Origin: Prochlorococcus sp. AG-436-D21
GTDB taxonomy: Bacteria; Cyanobacteriota; Cyanobacteriia; PCC-6307; Cyanobiaceae
Length of the DNA stretch: 35,108 bases
Assembly (NCBI GenBank): GCA_003212655.1
Contig: QCPF01000013.1
Coordinates: 1-35,108, forward strand
Direction: 5' to 3'
The position numbers and the translations under genes were made by a program. Positions within the stretch are counted from its first letter, which is position 1. Every line of letters begins with the position of its first letter. Positions 9,590-17,686 of this stretch are shown here, one piece after another. The notes under the pieces were generated by a model. The model had not been told where the DNA came from. It made no database searches and saw nothing but the letters and a program-made list of their open reading frames with translations.

Positions 9590-9595
9590 TGAATT

Positions 9596-9617
9596 TATTA
9601 TTAAATCTTTAATAATA
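9596..9617. repeat. Second, longer inverted repeat in the larE/cobO divergent gap
   Basis: Arms TATTATTAAA and TTTAATAATA are exact reverse complements (10 bases each) separated by TC. The repeat starts 6 bases after the first palindrome. It contains only A and T in its arms, so chance is more likely than for a GC-containing palindrome. A two-base loop is too tight for an RNA hairpin without opening the top pairs, so a DNA-level protein site is the better reading. Confidence 0.4.
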
Positions 9618-9659
9618 TTCTTATCTATATCTTAGATTAAATTCACTAATTTTGTTCAA

Positions 9660-10820
9660 TTGACGAATACGAGTAGAAATAGAGGAATTGGAATTGTCAC
9701 AGCAAGTGACAGTCAAGAAAGATCAAAAGGTCAATTACATATTTATGATGGAGAGGGTAAGGGGAAAAGCCAGGCTGCATTGGGAGTAGTTCTCAGGACA
9801 ATAGGATTAGGAATATGCGAAAAAAGACAGTCAAGAGTTTTACTTCTAAGATTTTTAAAAGGCCCTGAGAGGCCATATGATGAGGATTCAGCTATAGAGG
9901 CTTTGCAAAGAGGCTTTCCACATTTAATTGACCATGTTAGGACTGGCAGATCTGAATTCTTTACTGCTGAACAAGTGACAAAGTTTGATGTTGGTGAGGC
10001 TGAGAGAGGTTGGAATATTGCTAAAGGAGCAATTGCTAGTTCTCTTTATTCTGTTGTTGTACTAGATGAGTTGAACCCAGTTCTTGATTTAGGAATGCTT
10101 GATATAAATGAAGTAGTTGAATCTCTTCAAAATCGTCCAGATGGATTAGAAATAATTATTACAGGAAGGGCGGCACCTTCTTCTTTGGTAAGAATATCTC
10201 AACTCCATTCAGAAATGAGACCAAGATCGAAAGGTGACTTATCAACACTAACCAGACAAAGTAGTTCTAGTGGTGGAATTGAGATTTATACAGGTGAAGG
10301 AAAGGGAAAATCCACTAGTGCGCTCGGTAAGGCTCTTCAAGCTATCGGTAAAGGAATATCTCAAGATAAAAGTCATAGAGTTTTAATATTACAGTGGCTA
10401 AAAGGTGGGAATGGTTATACCGAAGATGCAGCCATAGAAGCCTTGAGAGAGAGTTACCCCCATTTAGTAGATCATTTGCGTTCAGGCAGAGATGCCATTG
10501 TATGGAGAGGTCAGCAACAGCCAATTGATTATGTTGAGGCTGAGAGAGCATGGGAAATTGCTAAAGCTGCTATTTTATCTGGTTTGTATAAAACAATCAT
10601 TTTAGATGAATTGAATCCAACTGTTGATTTAGAGCTGCTACCTGTGGAATCAATACATCAAACACTTTTGAAAAAACCAGCAGATACAGAAGTTGTTATT
10701 ACTGGGAGGTGCAAAAATGAACCCACATACTTTGAACTTGCTGATGTCTACTCTGAAATGGTTTGTCACAAGCATTATGCAAATGTTGGAGTTGATTTGA
10801 AAAGAGGTGTAGATTACTAA
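9660..10820 (+). CDS. Double-domain cob(I)yrinic acid a,c-diamide adenosyltransferase (CobO/BtuR-like)
   Basis: CobO/BtuR enzymes transfer adenosine from ATP to the cobalt of corrinoids in B12 synthesis; Prochlorococcus makes its own (pseudo)cobalamin. Here two full BtuR-type P-loop domains are fused in one 386-residue chain. Domain 1 (about 24-190) has Walker A GEGKGKS at 31-37 and the Walker B-like VVLDELNPVLDL; domain 2 (about 205-386) repeats this with GEGKGKS at 212-218 and TIILDELNPTVDL. Both also share the order LLRFLKG/LQWLKG, AIEAL, AERgW-AKGAI and IITGR. Single-domain CobO is normally about 190-200 residues. The start is TTG 9660, with no ATG alternative. The stop overlaps the moeB stop by 4 bases. 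Confidence 0.85.
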   Translation: MTNTSRNRGIGIVTASDSQERSKGQLHIYDGEGKGKSQAALGVVLRTIGLGICEKRQSRVLLLRFLKGPERPYDEDSAIEALQRGFPHLIDHVRTGRSEFFTAEQVTKFDVGEAERGWNIAKGAIASSLYSVVVLDELNPVLDLGMLDINEVVESLQNRPDGLEIIITGRAAPSSLVRISQLHSEMRPRSKGDLSTLTRQSSSSGGIEIYTGEGKGKSTSALGKALQAIGKGISQDKSHRVLILQWLKGGNGYTEDAAIEALRESYPHLVDHLRSGRDAIVWRGQQQPIDYVEAERAWEIAKAAILSGLYKTIILDELNPTVDLELLPVESIHQTLLKKPADTEVVITGRCKNEPTYFELADVYSEMVCHKHYANVGVDLKRGVDY

Positions 10821-11980
10821 ATATTTTCAAAATTATTAGTTGCACTATATTTTTTTACATTTTCGATGCCGCCTTCAATAGATCTTGAATGAATTTTGAA
10901 TTTGGACAAGATTTTTGACGCCTTTTCAGAACGTTTCCCCGATTTACATATAGTGAAAACCTCTTTATTTAAACTTTCTTTTTGAATAAATTTTAAGTCA
11001 GATTCTTGGTTCAAATGACTTAATGGAATTGAAATAGATCCCTCTATAGCAGAAGTAGAAAATTCTTCATTTTCTCTAACATCAATTAAAAGAATTTTAT
11101 TGGGTTTTGCTTTGTATAAACTATTAAAGTCATTAGCATTAATACTATTAATTTTATTACTTTTTTCACAATATTCATCACTATTATAAAAACCCTCAAA
11201 CTGAGACAGATTCTGTATTTGTTTATTAAACTGATCACTTTTTAGATGTAATTTTTTCATATTCATATTCAATAGATTAAAAATTAAAATCTTTCCATCT
11301 AATATTTCACCTTTTTTCAAAATGATTTTGATGATTTCATTAACCTGAAGGATCCCAATTAAACCTGTTGAAACACCTACAACCCCGTATTCTGCACAAC
11401 TAGGGGCAGCATTTTTTGAAGGCGATTCTGGAAGTAAGTCTCTTAAATTAGGACTATTTTTATATAAATTGAAAACACTAACTTGTCCTTCAAAGCCTTG
11501 AACACTTCCAAAGACTAGGGGTTTATTTAATATCAAGCATGAATCATTTATTAAGTATCTTGTGCCAAAGTTATCAGAGCAATCACAAATAACATCAAAC
11601 TCCTTTATTAATTCAAGAGCATTTTTAGGATTAATTCTCTCTGAAAAGGTTAATATTTCACAATTAGGATTGAATTTTTTAATTCTTTCCCGAGCAGAAT
11701 CAATTTTAAGATTGCCAATAGTATTTGTTTCATGAATTATCTGTCTCTGGAGATTAGACTTTTCAACTTGATCGTTATCAACTATTCCAATTCTCCCAAT
11801 TCCTGCTGCAGCTAGATAAAGCAAAACGGAAGAACCAAGTCCACCTGCTCCAATGCATAACACTGAGCTGTTTTTAAGATTTAGTTGGCCCTCATAACCT
11901 ATCTCTTTGAGGGTCAAATGTTTTTGATATCTTTCTTCTTCATCAGAGTTTAAGAAATTACATTTTATATCTTTGGACAT
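10817..11980 (-). CDS. moeB: ThiF/MoeB-family adenylyltransferase with C-terminal rhodanese domain
   Basis: E1-like enzyme that adenylates the C-terminal glycine of a ubiquitin-like sulfur carrier (MoaD or ThiS) and, through the rhodanese domain, transfers sulfur to it. It has 387 residues. The N-terminal ThiF domain has GAGGLGS (44-50), DNDQVEKSNLQRQ, the DCSDNFGTRYLIND motif and PSCAEYGVVGV; the C-terminal rhodanese domain (about 280-380) has LIDVRENEEF and the active loop CKSGKRS with a candidate persulfide cysteine. The paired CxxC zinc cysteines of E. coli MoeB are not obvious. This two-domain MoeZ/Uba4-like layout is usual in cyanobacteria. With no moa genes alongside, molybdopterin, thiamine or tRNA thiolation are all possible. 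Confidence 0.88.
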   Translation of the reverse strand: MSKDIKCNFLNSDEEERYQKHLTLKEIGYEGQLNLKNSSVLCIGAGGLGSSVLLYLAAAGIGRIGIVDNDQVEKSNLQRQIIHETNTIGNLKIDSARERIKKFNPNCEILTFSERINPKNALELIKEFDVICDCSDNFGTRYLINDSCLILNKPLVFGSVQGFEGQVSVFNLYKNSPNLRDLLPESPSKNAAPSCAEYGVVGVSTGLIGILQVNEIIKIILKKGEILDGKILIFNLLNMNMKKLHLKSDQFNKQIQNLSQFEGFYNSDEYCEKSNKINSINANDFNSLYKAKPNKILLIDVRENEEFSTSAIEGSISIPLSHLNQESDLKFIQKESLNKEVFTICKSGKRSEKASKILSKFKIHSRSIEGGIENVKKYSATNNFENI

Positions 11981-12274
11981 TGAAATCCTTTAATTTTTGC
12001 GAGATAAACTATGAAAATATAATAATTAAAATAAAAATTTTAGACTTTTAAATTTTTCTTATTACTCTAATTTATTAATGTTTTTGTTAGAACTAGACCA
12101 TAATGTGAAGTTTTTATAAATCAATTTTAAGTTTAAATATCTTCAGAAAGCATATACACCAACGCCTCTAAAAAAATACAAAATGTTTCGGTTCGGAATT
12201 TTGCACAACAAAAAGGTAGTCAATAGACGTTTTTTCCGATACTGTCTGGTTCATATATTAAGTTTACTGAATTC
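11981..12274. other. Divergent intergenic region, moeB / CAAD gene (294 bases)
   Basis: One of the two longest gene-free gaps in the window. It is strongly AT-rich in its first 160 bases and must hold the promoters of both flanking genes. I see no tRNA or rho-independent terminator. From 12183 to 12278 there is a 31-codon open frame (MFRFGILHNKKV…) whose TGA overlaps the ATG of the CAAD gene as ATGA; it is arginine- and phenylalanine-rich, has no clear Shine-Dalgarno and may be chance. Confidence 0.5.
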
Positions 12275-12640
12275 ATGAGTGATAACACTCCAGAGTCAAA
12301 CCAAGACTCCGGCTCCGATACAAGCTCAGAAACCAAAAGTTTTTCAGAGAAGTACTCTGATGTTATGGGAAAAGTCAACGAAACCCTTGGTAATGTTGAT
12401 TGGACTCAAATGGGCAAGTACGGCAAGGCGGCAGGCATAATTGCTGTTGTCGTAATAGCTCAAATAATAATTAAAGTTGTCATCGACACGATAAACTTTT
12501 TCCCAATTCTTCCTGGTTTACTAGAACTGCTAGGGGTCATTGTTGTCGGTCAATGGAGCTGGCAAAATCTTCGTACCAGTGAAAATCGTGAAGCTGTTCT
12601 AGATAAGGTACAAAATCTTAAAAAGACATATTTAGGGTAG
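12275..12640 (+). CDS. CAAD-domain (CURT1-like) thylakoid membrane protein
   Basis: 121-residue cyanobacterial membrane protein. The N-terminal third is hydrophilic and Ser/Asp/Glu-rich (SDNTPESNQDSGSD), followed by an amphipathic KVNETLGNVDWTQMGKYG segment, two hydrophobic helices (about 50-70, AAGIIAVVVIAQIIIKVVI; and about 74-95, FPILPGLLELLGVIVVGQW) and a charged C-terminal amphipathic helix (RTSENREAVLDKVQNLKK). This layout is the CAAD domain, known from membrane-anchored aminoacyl-tRNA synthetases of other cyanobacteria and related to plant CURT1, which bends thylakoid margins. Here it is a stand-alone protein, so a structural membrane role is more likely than synthetase anchoring. It converges on the fructosamine-kinase-like gene, 7 bases apart. 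Confidence 0.85.
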   Translation: MSDNTPESNQDSGSDTSSETKSFSEKYSDVMGKVNETLGNVDWTQMGKYGKAAGIIAVVVIAQIIIKVVIDTINFFPILPGLLELLGVIVVGQWSWQNLRTSENREAVLDKVQNLKKTYLG

Positions 12641-12647
12641 TTAAAGA

Positions 12648-13526
12648 TTACATATTAAGAATTGCTTTTACGTAATCCTCAACTTGGTTTAAGTACCCTC
12701 CTCCAAACATATTGGCGTGATTCAATATGTGATAAAAATTATAAATAATAATTCTTTTTTCAAATCCGTGTTTTATAGGAAAAATTTTATGGTATTCTTC
12801 ATAAAATTCTTTTCTAAAACCGCCAAATAGTTTTGTCATAGCTATATCTACTTCATTATCTGCCCACCAAGATGCAGGGTCAAATATAACCCCTTTTCCA
12901 TTTTTGTCCATTCCTGCATTGCCTGACCATAAATCACCATGAACTAGAGCATTTATTGGTTTGTGATTCAGCAATTCTGATTTAATTTTTTCTTTAACTT
13001 TATTTATAATTCCTTTATCTAAAATTCTCGAATTAAGACTTAATAATTGAGGTATTATTCTTAAGTTTAAAAAACAATCTATCCAATTATTTTCCAAGCC
13101 TTTTTTCTGATCTGTTGTTCCGATAAAACCCTCAACTGGAAACCCAAACATTTTGGGGTTGGATTCAGCTGATTTCAAGTGCAATTCACCTAAACCTTTT
13201 CCAAGCTTTTTTTGGTCAAAGTTATGCATATCTATCCATTCAATTACAAGAATCTCTATATTTTTTATATTTTTATATGCAATAACTTCAGGAATAACCA
13301 AGTTTTCTTGATTAATATATTTTCTCAAATTTTGGAGACAATATTTTTCAAATTCAAGAAATTTTTTGTTTCTAATGTTTCTTTTAAGGAATAACTTTTT
13401 TTTTGAGAATTCTATTCGCCATGCATTATGAATATCGCCACCATGGACTTGTTCAATACTTTTTGGATAGGTTTCACCTAATTCTTCACAAATTTCGTTA
13501 ACTTCAATAGGAGATAATTTTTGCAT
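12648..13526 (-). CDS. Fructosamine/ketosamine kinase family protein
   Basis: Family members phosphorylate sugar adducts on protein lysines (fructosamine or ribulosamine), destabilising and so repairing glycation damage. The 292-residue protein has the aminoglycoside-phosphotransferase-like kinase fold: an N-terminal nucleotide lobe with GGDIHNAWRI and LFLKRN (a candidate ATP lysine), the hinge IEWIDM, the catalytic loop VHGDLWSGNAG with Asp198, and the metal-binding FDPASWWADNEVDIAM with Asp216. The spacing and the HGDLWSGN/DPA signature are typical of the bacterial YniA-like branch. The start codon lies only 4 bases from the start of the divergent CrtD-like gene, so its promoter must lie inside that gene's coding sequence. 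The physiological substrate is unknown. Confidence 0.88.
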   Translation of the reverse strand: MQKLSPIEVNEICEELGETYPKSIEQVHGGDIHNAWRIEFSKKKLFLKRNIRNKKFLEFEKYCLQNLRKYINQENLVIPEVIAYKNIKNIEILVIEWIDMHNFDQKKLGKGLGELHLKSAESNPKMFGFPVEGFIGTTDQKKGLENNWIDCFLNLRIIPQLLSLNSRILDKGIINKVKEKIKSELLNHKPINALVHGDLWSGNAGMDKNGKGVIFDPASWWADNEVDIAMTKLFGGFRKEFYEEYHKIFPIKHGFEKRIIIYNFYHILNHANMFGGGYLNQVEDYVKAILNM

Positions 13527-13530
13527 TTTA

Positions 13531-15036
13531 GTGAAAAAGTCTGAAGTTATTGTTGTAGGCGCTGGTATAGCAGGACTAACTTCTGCAGCGATTTTATCAA
13601 AACAAGGCTTATCAGTGACTTTAATCGAATCTCATACTCAAGCCGGAGGATGTGCCGGTACTTTTAAAAGAAAGAATTATACTTTCGATGTTGGCGCAAC
13701 TCAGGTTGCTGGTTTAGAGAAGGGAGGAATACATTCAAGAATTTTTGATTTTTTAGATATTCCATCCCCAGAAGCCACAATTTTAGACCCTGCTTGCATT
13801 GTTGATCTAAATGATGGTGGTAATCCTATTCCTATTTGGTATGAGAAAAGTAAATGGATTGCTGAACGAGAAATGCAGTTTCCTGGGAGTCAAAGATTTT
13901 GGAAGCTTTGTACCCTAATACATGAAAGTAATTGGATATTTGCTAATAATAATCCTGTATTACCAATAAGTAATTTTTGGGATTTTTCTCAACTTCTCAA
14001 AGCACTAGTACCTTCAAACCTTGTCACCGGTATATTACTTAAATCTACTATCTATGATTTATTGCGAGTATGTGGTTTATCCAAGAATGAGCGCCTGATT
14101 AAATTCTTAAATCTTCAACTAAAACTTTATTCTCAAGAGGACGTTTATAATACTGCAGCATTATATGGATCTACTGTTCTTCAAATGTGTCAACAGCCAC
14201 ATGGTCTCTGGCATCTTAAAAAATCTATGCAGTCTTTAAGTGAATCATTAGAAGGTTCATTGATTAAAACTGGAGTTAATTTAATTTTTGGACAAGAAGT
14301 CAATTCTATAACTTTTGATGATGGAAATATGTGTTGGCAAGTATGTGCTAATTCGAAAAAAAAATCATTTATTTATCAAGCAAAAGATGTGATTTATACC
14401 GCACCTCCACAATCTTTGCTCAAGCATTTGAAAGATCCTTTAGAAAGAAAAAAAAATTATAAAAATCGACTTAATAATTTGCCTGATCCAAGTGGAGCTG
14501 TAGTTTTTTATTCAGCATTAAAAAAGGAACATATTAAAAAAACATTCTCCAATCATTATCAATTTGTTTCAAAAGAATTTTGTTCGTTATTTGTATCAAT
14601 TAGTGATGATGGTGATGGAAGAGCGCCAAAAGGTGAGGTTACTTTAATCGCCAGTATCTTTACCAAAACTAAAGATTGGTTTGATCTAGATAAAAAAACT
14701 TACTTAAAGAAAAAAAATGGTTTCATGAAAAAAATATCCCTTGAATTGGAAAGTCAATTTGATATTGATCCTGAAAAATGGCTACATAGAGAATTAGCAA
14801 CTCCATTGGGCTTTGAAAAATGGACAAAAAGACCTAATGGAATAGTAGGCGGGCTTGGTCAAAATCCAGATATTTTTGGTTTATTTGGATTATCAAGTAG
14901 GACACCTTTTGAAGGTTTATGGTTATGTGGAGATTCGATTTATCCAGGAGAGGGGACTGCAGGTGTTAGTCAGTCTGCATTAATGGTTTCAAGGCAAATT
15001 TTAGCTTCCAAAGGTATTGAAAATTTTAGTTTATAA
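13531..15036 (+). CDS. FAD-dependent carotenoid oxidoreductase, CrtD/CrtH-like
   Basis: 501-residue member of the phytoene desaturase/carotenoid isomerase superfamily, which uses FAD to desaturate or isomerise carotenoids. The N-terminal dinucleotide-binding motif VVGAGIAGL (9-16) is followed by IESHTQAGGCAGTFKRKNYTFDVGA, and the C-terminal FAD motif is WLCGDSIYPGEGTAGVSQSALMV. Of the cyanobacterial paralogues it looks most like the C-3',4' desaturase CrtD group, but CrtH (prolycopene isomerase) cannot be excluded by eye. A CrtD would be notable because Prochlorococcus is not known for myxol glycosides. It starts with GTG 13531, 4 bases from the divergent gene, and its 3' end overlaps tyrA by 11 bases. 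Confidence 0.8.
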   Translation: MKKSEVIVVGAGIAGLTSAAILSKQGLSVTLIESHTQAGGCAGTFKRKNYTFDVGATQVAGLEKGGIHSRIFDFLDIPSPEATILDPACIVDLNDGGNPIPIWYEKSKWIAEREMQFPGSQRFWKLCTLIHESNWIFANNNPVLPISNFWDFSQLLKALVPSNLVTGILLKSTIYDLLRVCGLSKNERLIKFLNLQLKLYSQEDVYNTAALYGSTVLQMCQQPHGLWHLKKSMQSLSESLEGSLIKTGVNLIFGQEVNSITFDDGNMCWQVCANSKKKSFIYQAKDVIYTAPPQSLLKHLKDPLERKKNYKNRLNNLPDPSGAVVFYSALKKEHIKKTFSNHYQFVSKEFCSLFVSISDDGDGRAPKGEVTLIASIFTKTKDWFDLDKKTYLKKKNGFMKKISLELESQFDIDPEKWLHRELATPLGFEKWTKRPNGIVGGLGQNPDIFGLFGLSSRTPFEGLWLCGDSIYPGEGTAGVSQSALMVSRQILASKGIENFSL

Positions 15037-15865
15037 AATTTTGTCTGTTTTCTTTTGCTTCAGCAAGTTTTTTAGAAAGTAAATCCCAATTTTTTTCTCT
15101 AATAAGAGATTCCAGTATATTCAGCTTATTTTTAAAATTATTTATGGAATTTAAAACATTAATCTGATTGTTAATAGCTAAATCTAAGCCTAGTTGTTCA
15201 TTGCCTCCACCAACTCTAGAAGTGTCAGCAAATCCTGTAGAAGCTAATTTTTGCGAGAGATCTAATAAAGATTGATTATTTTTTGTTTGCGCAGTTTCTA
15301 TGAGGGCAGAAGCTAAAAATATAGGCAAATGAGAAATTAGAGATACTGCTTCATCATGCTCTTTTGGCGAAGCTTGGCAAATTTCACAATCCATTGATTT
15401 TATGAGCTCGGAAATAGTTCTGACTGAATTCGAATCACTATTTTGTGTTGGGGTAATAATCCATTTTGCATTTTTAAAAAGACCTTCAAAACCTGAATCA
15501 ACTCCTTTTTTTTCTGTTCCTGCCATTGGATGAGATCCAATAAATAGAGGATGTGAATTTTCCCATGTATTTACAATTGGTTCTTTTACAGAGCCGACAT
15601 CAGTTAGTATTGTTTCTCGAGGTATTGATGCTACTAATTGTTGCGACGGACTGATCAAATCTTTGATAGGCAATGCCAAAATTATTAGCTCACATTTTTT
15701 TAATAAGCTCAGATCACAGCTAACAAAATTTGCAAGTTTTTTATCCTTAGCTTTTTTTTCATTAAATTCATTATTTGCTATTCCATAAATTGTATGATTT
15801 AGACTTTGGAGTTTTAATCCTAAAGAACCGCCAATTAATCCTAATCCTACTATTCCAATTTTCAT
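15026..15865 (-). CDS. tyrA: Arogenate/prephenate dehydrogenase
   Basis: TyrA performs the NAD(P)-dependent oxidative decarboxylation leading to tyrosine; cyanobacterial enzymes generally prefer L-arogenate. The 279-residue protein is the stand-alone type (no fused chorismate mutase or ACT domain). It has the Rossmann motif GLGLIGGS (7-14), the LALPI strand, LTDVGSVKEPI, the catalytic SHPMAGTEKKGVDS with its conserved histidine, and a helical C-terminal domain with SLISHLPIFLASALIE and LASTGFADTSRVGGGN. The 3' end overlaps the CrtD-like gene by 11 bases. It diverges from the DinG-like gene across a 95-base AT-rich gap, which must hold both promoters. Confidence 0.94.
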   Translation of the reverse strand: MKIGIVGLGLIGGSLGLKLQSLNHTIYGIANNEFNEKKAKDKKLANFVSCDLSLLKKCELIILALPIKDLISPSQQLVASIPRETILTDVGSVKEPIVNTWENSHPLFIGSHPMAGTEKKGVDSGFEGLFKNAKWIITPTQNSDSNSVRTISELIKSMDCEICQASPKEHDEAVSLISHLPIFLASALIETAQTKNNQSLLDLSQKLASTGFADTSRVGGGNEQLGLDLAINNQINVLNSINNFKNKLNILESLIREKNWDLLSKKLAEAKENRQNFIN

Positions 15866-15960
15866 AAATTAATTAATTCAAGATCCTCTTTTATTGATAC
15901 CAATTTTTTGTATATTAGGTTCATAAATTTTGCATGTTTTTGAAATTAAATTAATTATAA

Positions 15961-17409
15961 ATGCTTGAAATTTTAAGTCATCAATATTTGAAAAATTTTT
16001 TGAGAGATCAAAGTATTAATTGGGAGCACATATATTCTTTTGGGAGGATAGTTTCCAAATGTATTGAAAATGATTCTACCTATCTAATTAATTCAGAAAT
16101 TTTCTCTAGCTATGATTGGTTACCTCCAATTTTGATTTCTTTATTTTTAAAGGAAGAGGATTCAACTTTTATTTTATCTAAAGAAAAAATCCAATTTATA
16201 AGCCAATTTCAGATTGATTCATTGAAAAATCTAGGTTTTAATTTTATTTTGAAAAATGATCAATTTATTTTTGCAAATCATCGTGTTCACTTGATAACTA
16301 TCCAACATTTTCTTAATGATCCCTATTCTCGTAATCTTAGGAATCATCGAATAGTTTATTCAGGAATTGAGGATATAAAACAGGATTTAAAAAATCATTT
16401 TAGGATTTCTTTACTTAAAAAGGATTGGACAAAAAATTTTAAAGAATTTGAATTAATCAATCAAAAATTTATAAAAGTATATGATTCGTTGAAGAAAAAG
16501 TTCTTCTTGAGGAAGGTCTTAGGAAATAGTTATATCAATTTAGATGAAAAAGAAATTAGTTTCTTGTCAAACTTTTTTCATGAAAATTCTTTTTTTTCTG
16601 ATAAATTTTTAAGCGTCAACAAAGCATTATCTCAAGGTTGGGCATGCTGGGTAAAGTTAAACGATACAAATTTAGATTGGAATTTGTATTTACAGCCAAT
16701 AGATGAACTTTTTCAAATTAAGGAATTTTTTTCAAATAATAAATTTGTTTTTTTATCAGCATTGAGAAAAGATAATTTTTTCCAAATGTATTTTAAAAAA
16801 CATAGTTTAGATATTGACTTGGTTATTAATTTTAAGAGTAATTTTGAAGAGAAAAAGATTTCTTTATATATACCCTCTAAACAGATGCTTCCAAATAATC
16901 CTCTGTTTACCAATTCAATCTTGGATAAATGCAAAAAGTTAATACTTTTTAGAAAGGGTTTAACTTTAGTCTTGTCTGATGATATAGATTTAAAAACTAA
17001 TCTTGCTACAGAATTAGCTTCTACTTACGGGAAGAGAGTATTGCTAGAGACAATTCCCTATGGTAAAAATGAAATTCTTTGCTCTAGTTTTGACTGGTGG
17101 ATTATGAATTCTTATTTAATTCAAATTCCAGAACAAATTATCATTCCTTTACTTCCGATTCCGAATATGTCAGAACCCATTAATGCAATTACTGTCTCTC
17201 ATAAAAAGAAGCTTTCTCAAGATTGGTTTAGAGACTTCTTTCTTCCTCAAGCTAGAATTAAACTTGAAAGATCTATTTCTCCTTTAAGAAGAAATTCAGG
17301 TAAGTTAATAATCCTAGATGGAAGAGCAAATAAAAGAAACTGGGGAAGATTACTTTTGCAAAACATTCAACCCTCAAAACAAATTAACTATATGCTACCT
17401 TTTGATTAA
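15961..17409 (+). CDS. DinG/Rad3-like helicase-related protein, possibly inactive
   Basis: 482-residue soluble protein. Only the C-terminal part is recognisable: DWWIMNSYLIQIPEQIIIPLLPI, then DWFRDFFLPQARIKLERSISPLRR and GKLIILDGRANKRNWGRLLL resemble the last helicase motifs (V and VI) of DinG/XPD-type superfamily 2 helicases, where the family has a Q-x-x-G-R-x-I-R motif VI followed by 'D-x-R' and a final strand. No Walker A (GxGKT/S) or DEAH box is present anywhere, and the N-terminal half is Lys/Phe/Asn-rich and diverged. It may bind nucleic acid without ATPase activity. It starts with ATG 15961 and is followed after 29 bases by the DUF2839 gene on the same strand. Confidence 0.55.
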   Translation: MLEILSHQYLKNFLRDQSINWEHIYSFGRIVSKCIENDSTYLINSEIFSSYDWLPPILISLFLKEEDSTFILSKEKIQFISQFQIDSLKNLGFNFILKNDQFIFANHRVHLITIQHFLNDPYSRNLRNHRIVYSGIEDIKQDLKNHFRISLLKKDWTKNFKEFELINQKFIKVYDSLKKKFFLRKVLGNSYINLDEKEISFLSNFFHENSFFSDKFLSVNKALSQGWACWVKLNDTNLDWNLYLQPIDELFQIKEFFSNNKFVFLSALRKDNFFQMYFKKHSLDIDLVINFKSNFEEKKISLYIPSKQMLPNNPLFTNSILDKCKKLILFRKGLTLVLSDDIDLKTNLATELASTYGKRVLLETIPYGKNEILCSSFDWWIMNSYLIQIPEQIIIPLLPIPNMSEPINAITVSHKKKLSQDWFRDFFLPQARIKLERSISPLRRNSGKLIILDGRANKRNWGRLLLQNIQPSKQINYMLPFD

Positions 17410-17438
17410 GTTATGATTTTGTAAATAACTAAAGAAAT

Positions 17439-17684
17439 ATGGGAGAAGCAAAAAGACGTAAAACACTTGGTTTACCTCCAAAAAAAAATAATATTAAAAC
17501 TAAAATTGATGAGTCTCCAAGATTATTTGAATGGCTTCCATTTACAATCAATCAAAGAGATAACCTAATTAAATTAAGTATTAAGGCCAGTTGGTTTGGA
17601 ATCGGAGGGTTAGTAATCTTATGGGTTGTAGTTAGATTTATAGGCCCTGCTGCTGGGTGGTGGACTTTAGCTGATTCTTTATAA
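17439..17684 (+). CDS. DUF2839 small membrane protein
   Basis: 81-residue cyanobacterial protein of unknown function. The N-terminus MGEAKRRKTLGLPPKK is the conserved basic start of the DUF2839 family, followed by FEWLPFTINQRDN and a single clear membrane helix (about 51-70, WFGIGGLVILWVVVRFIG) ending in GWWTLADSL. The basic N-terminus predicts a cytoplasmic N-terminal side. It follows the DinG-like gene by 29 bases, and its stop is 2 bases from the recA stop on the other strand. No function can be inferred from context. Confidence 0.88.
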   Translation: MGEAKRRKTLGLPPKKNNIKTKIDESPRLFEWLPFTINQRDNLIKLSIKASWFGIGGLVILWVVVRFIGPAAGWWTLADSL

Positions 17685-17686
17685 AT

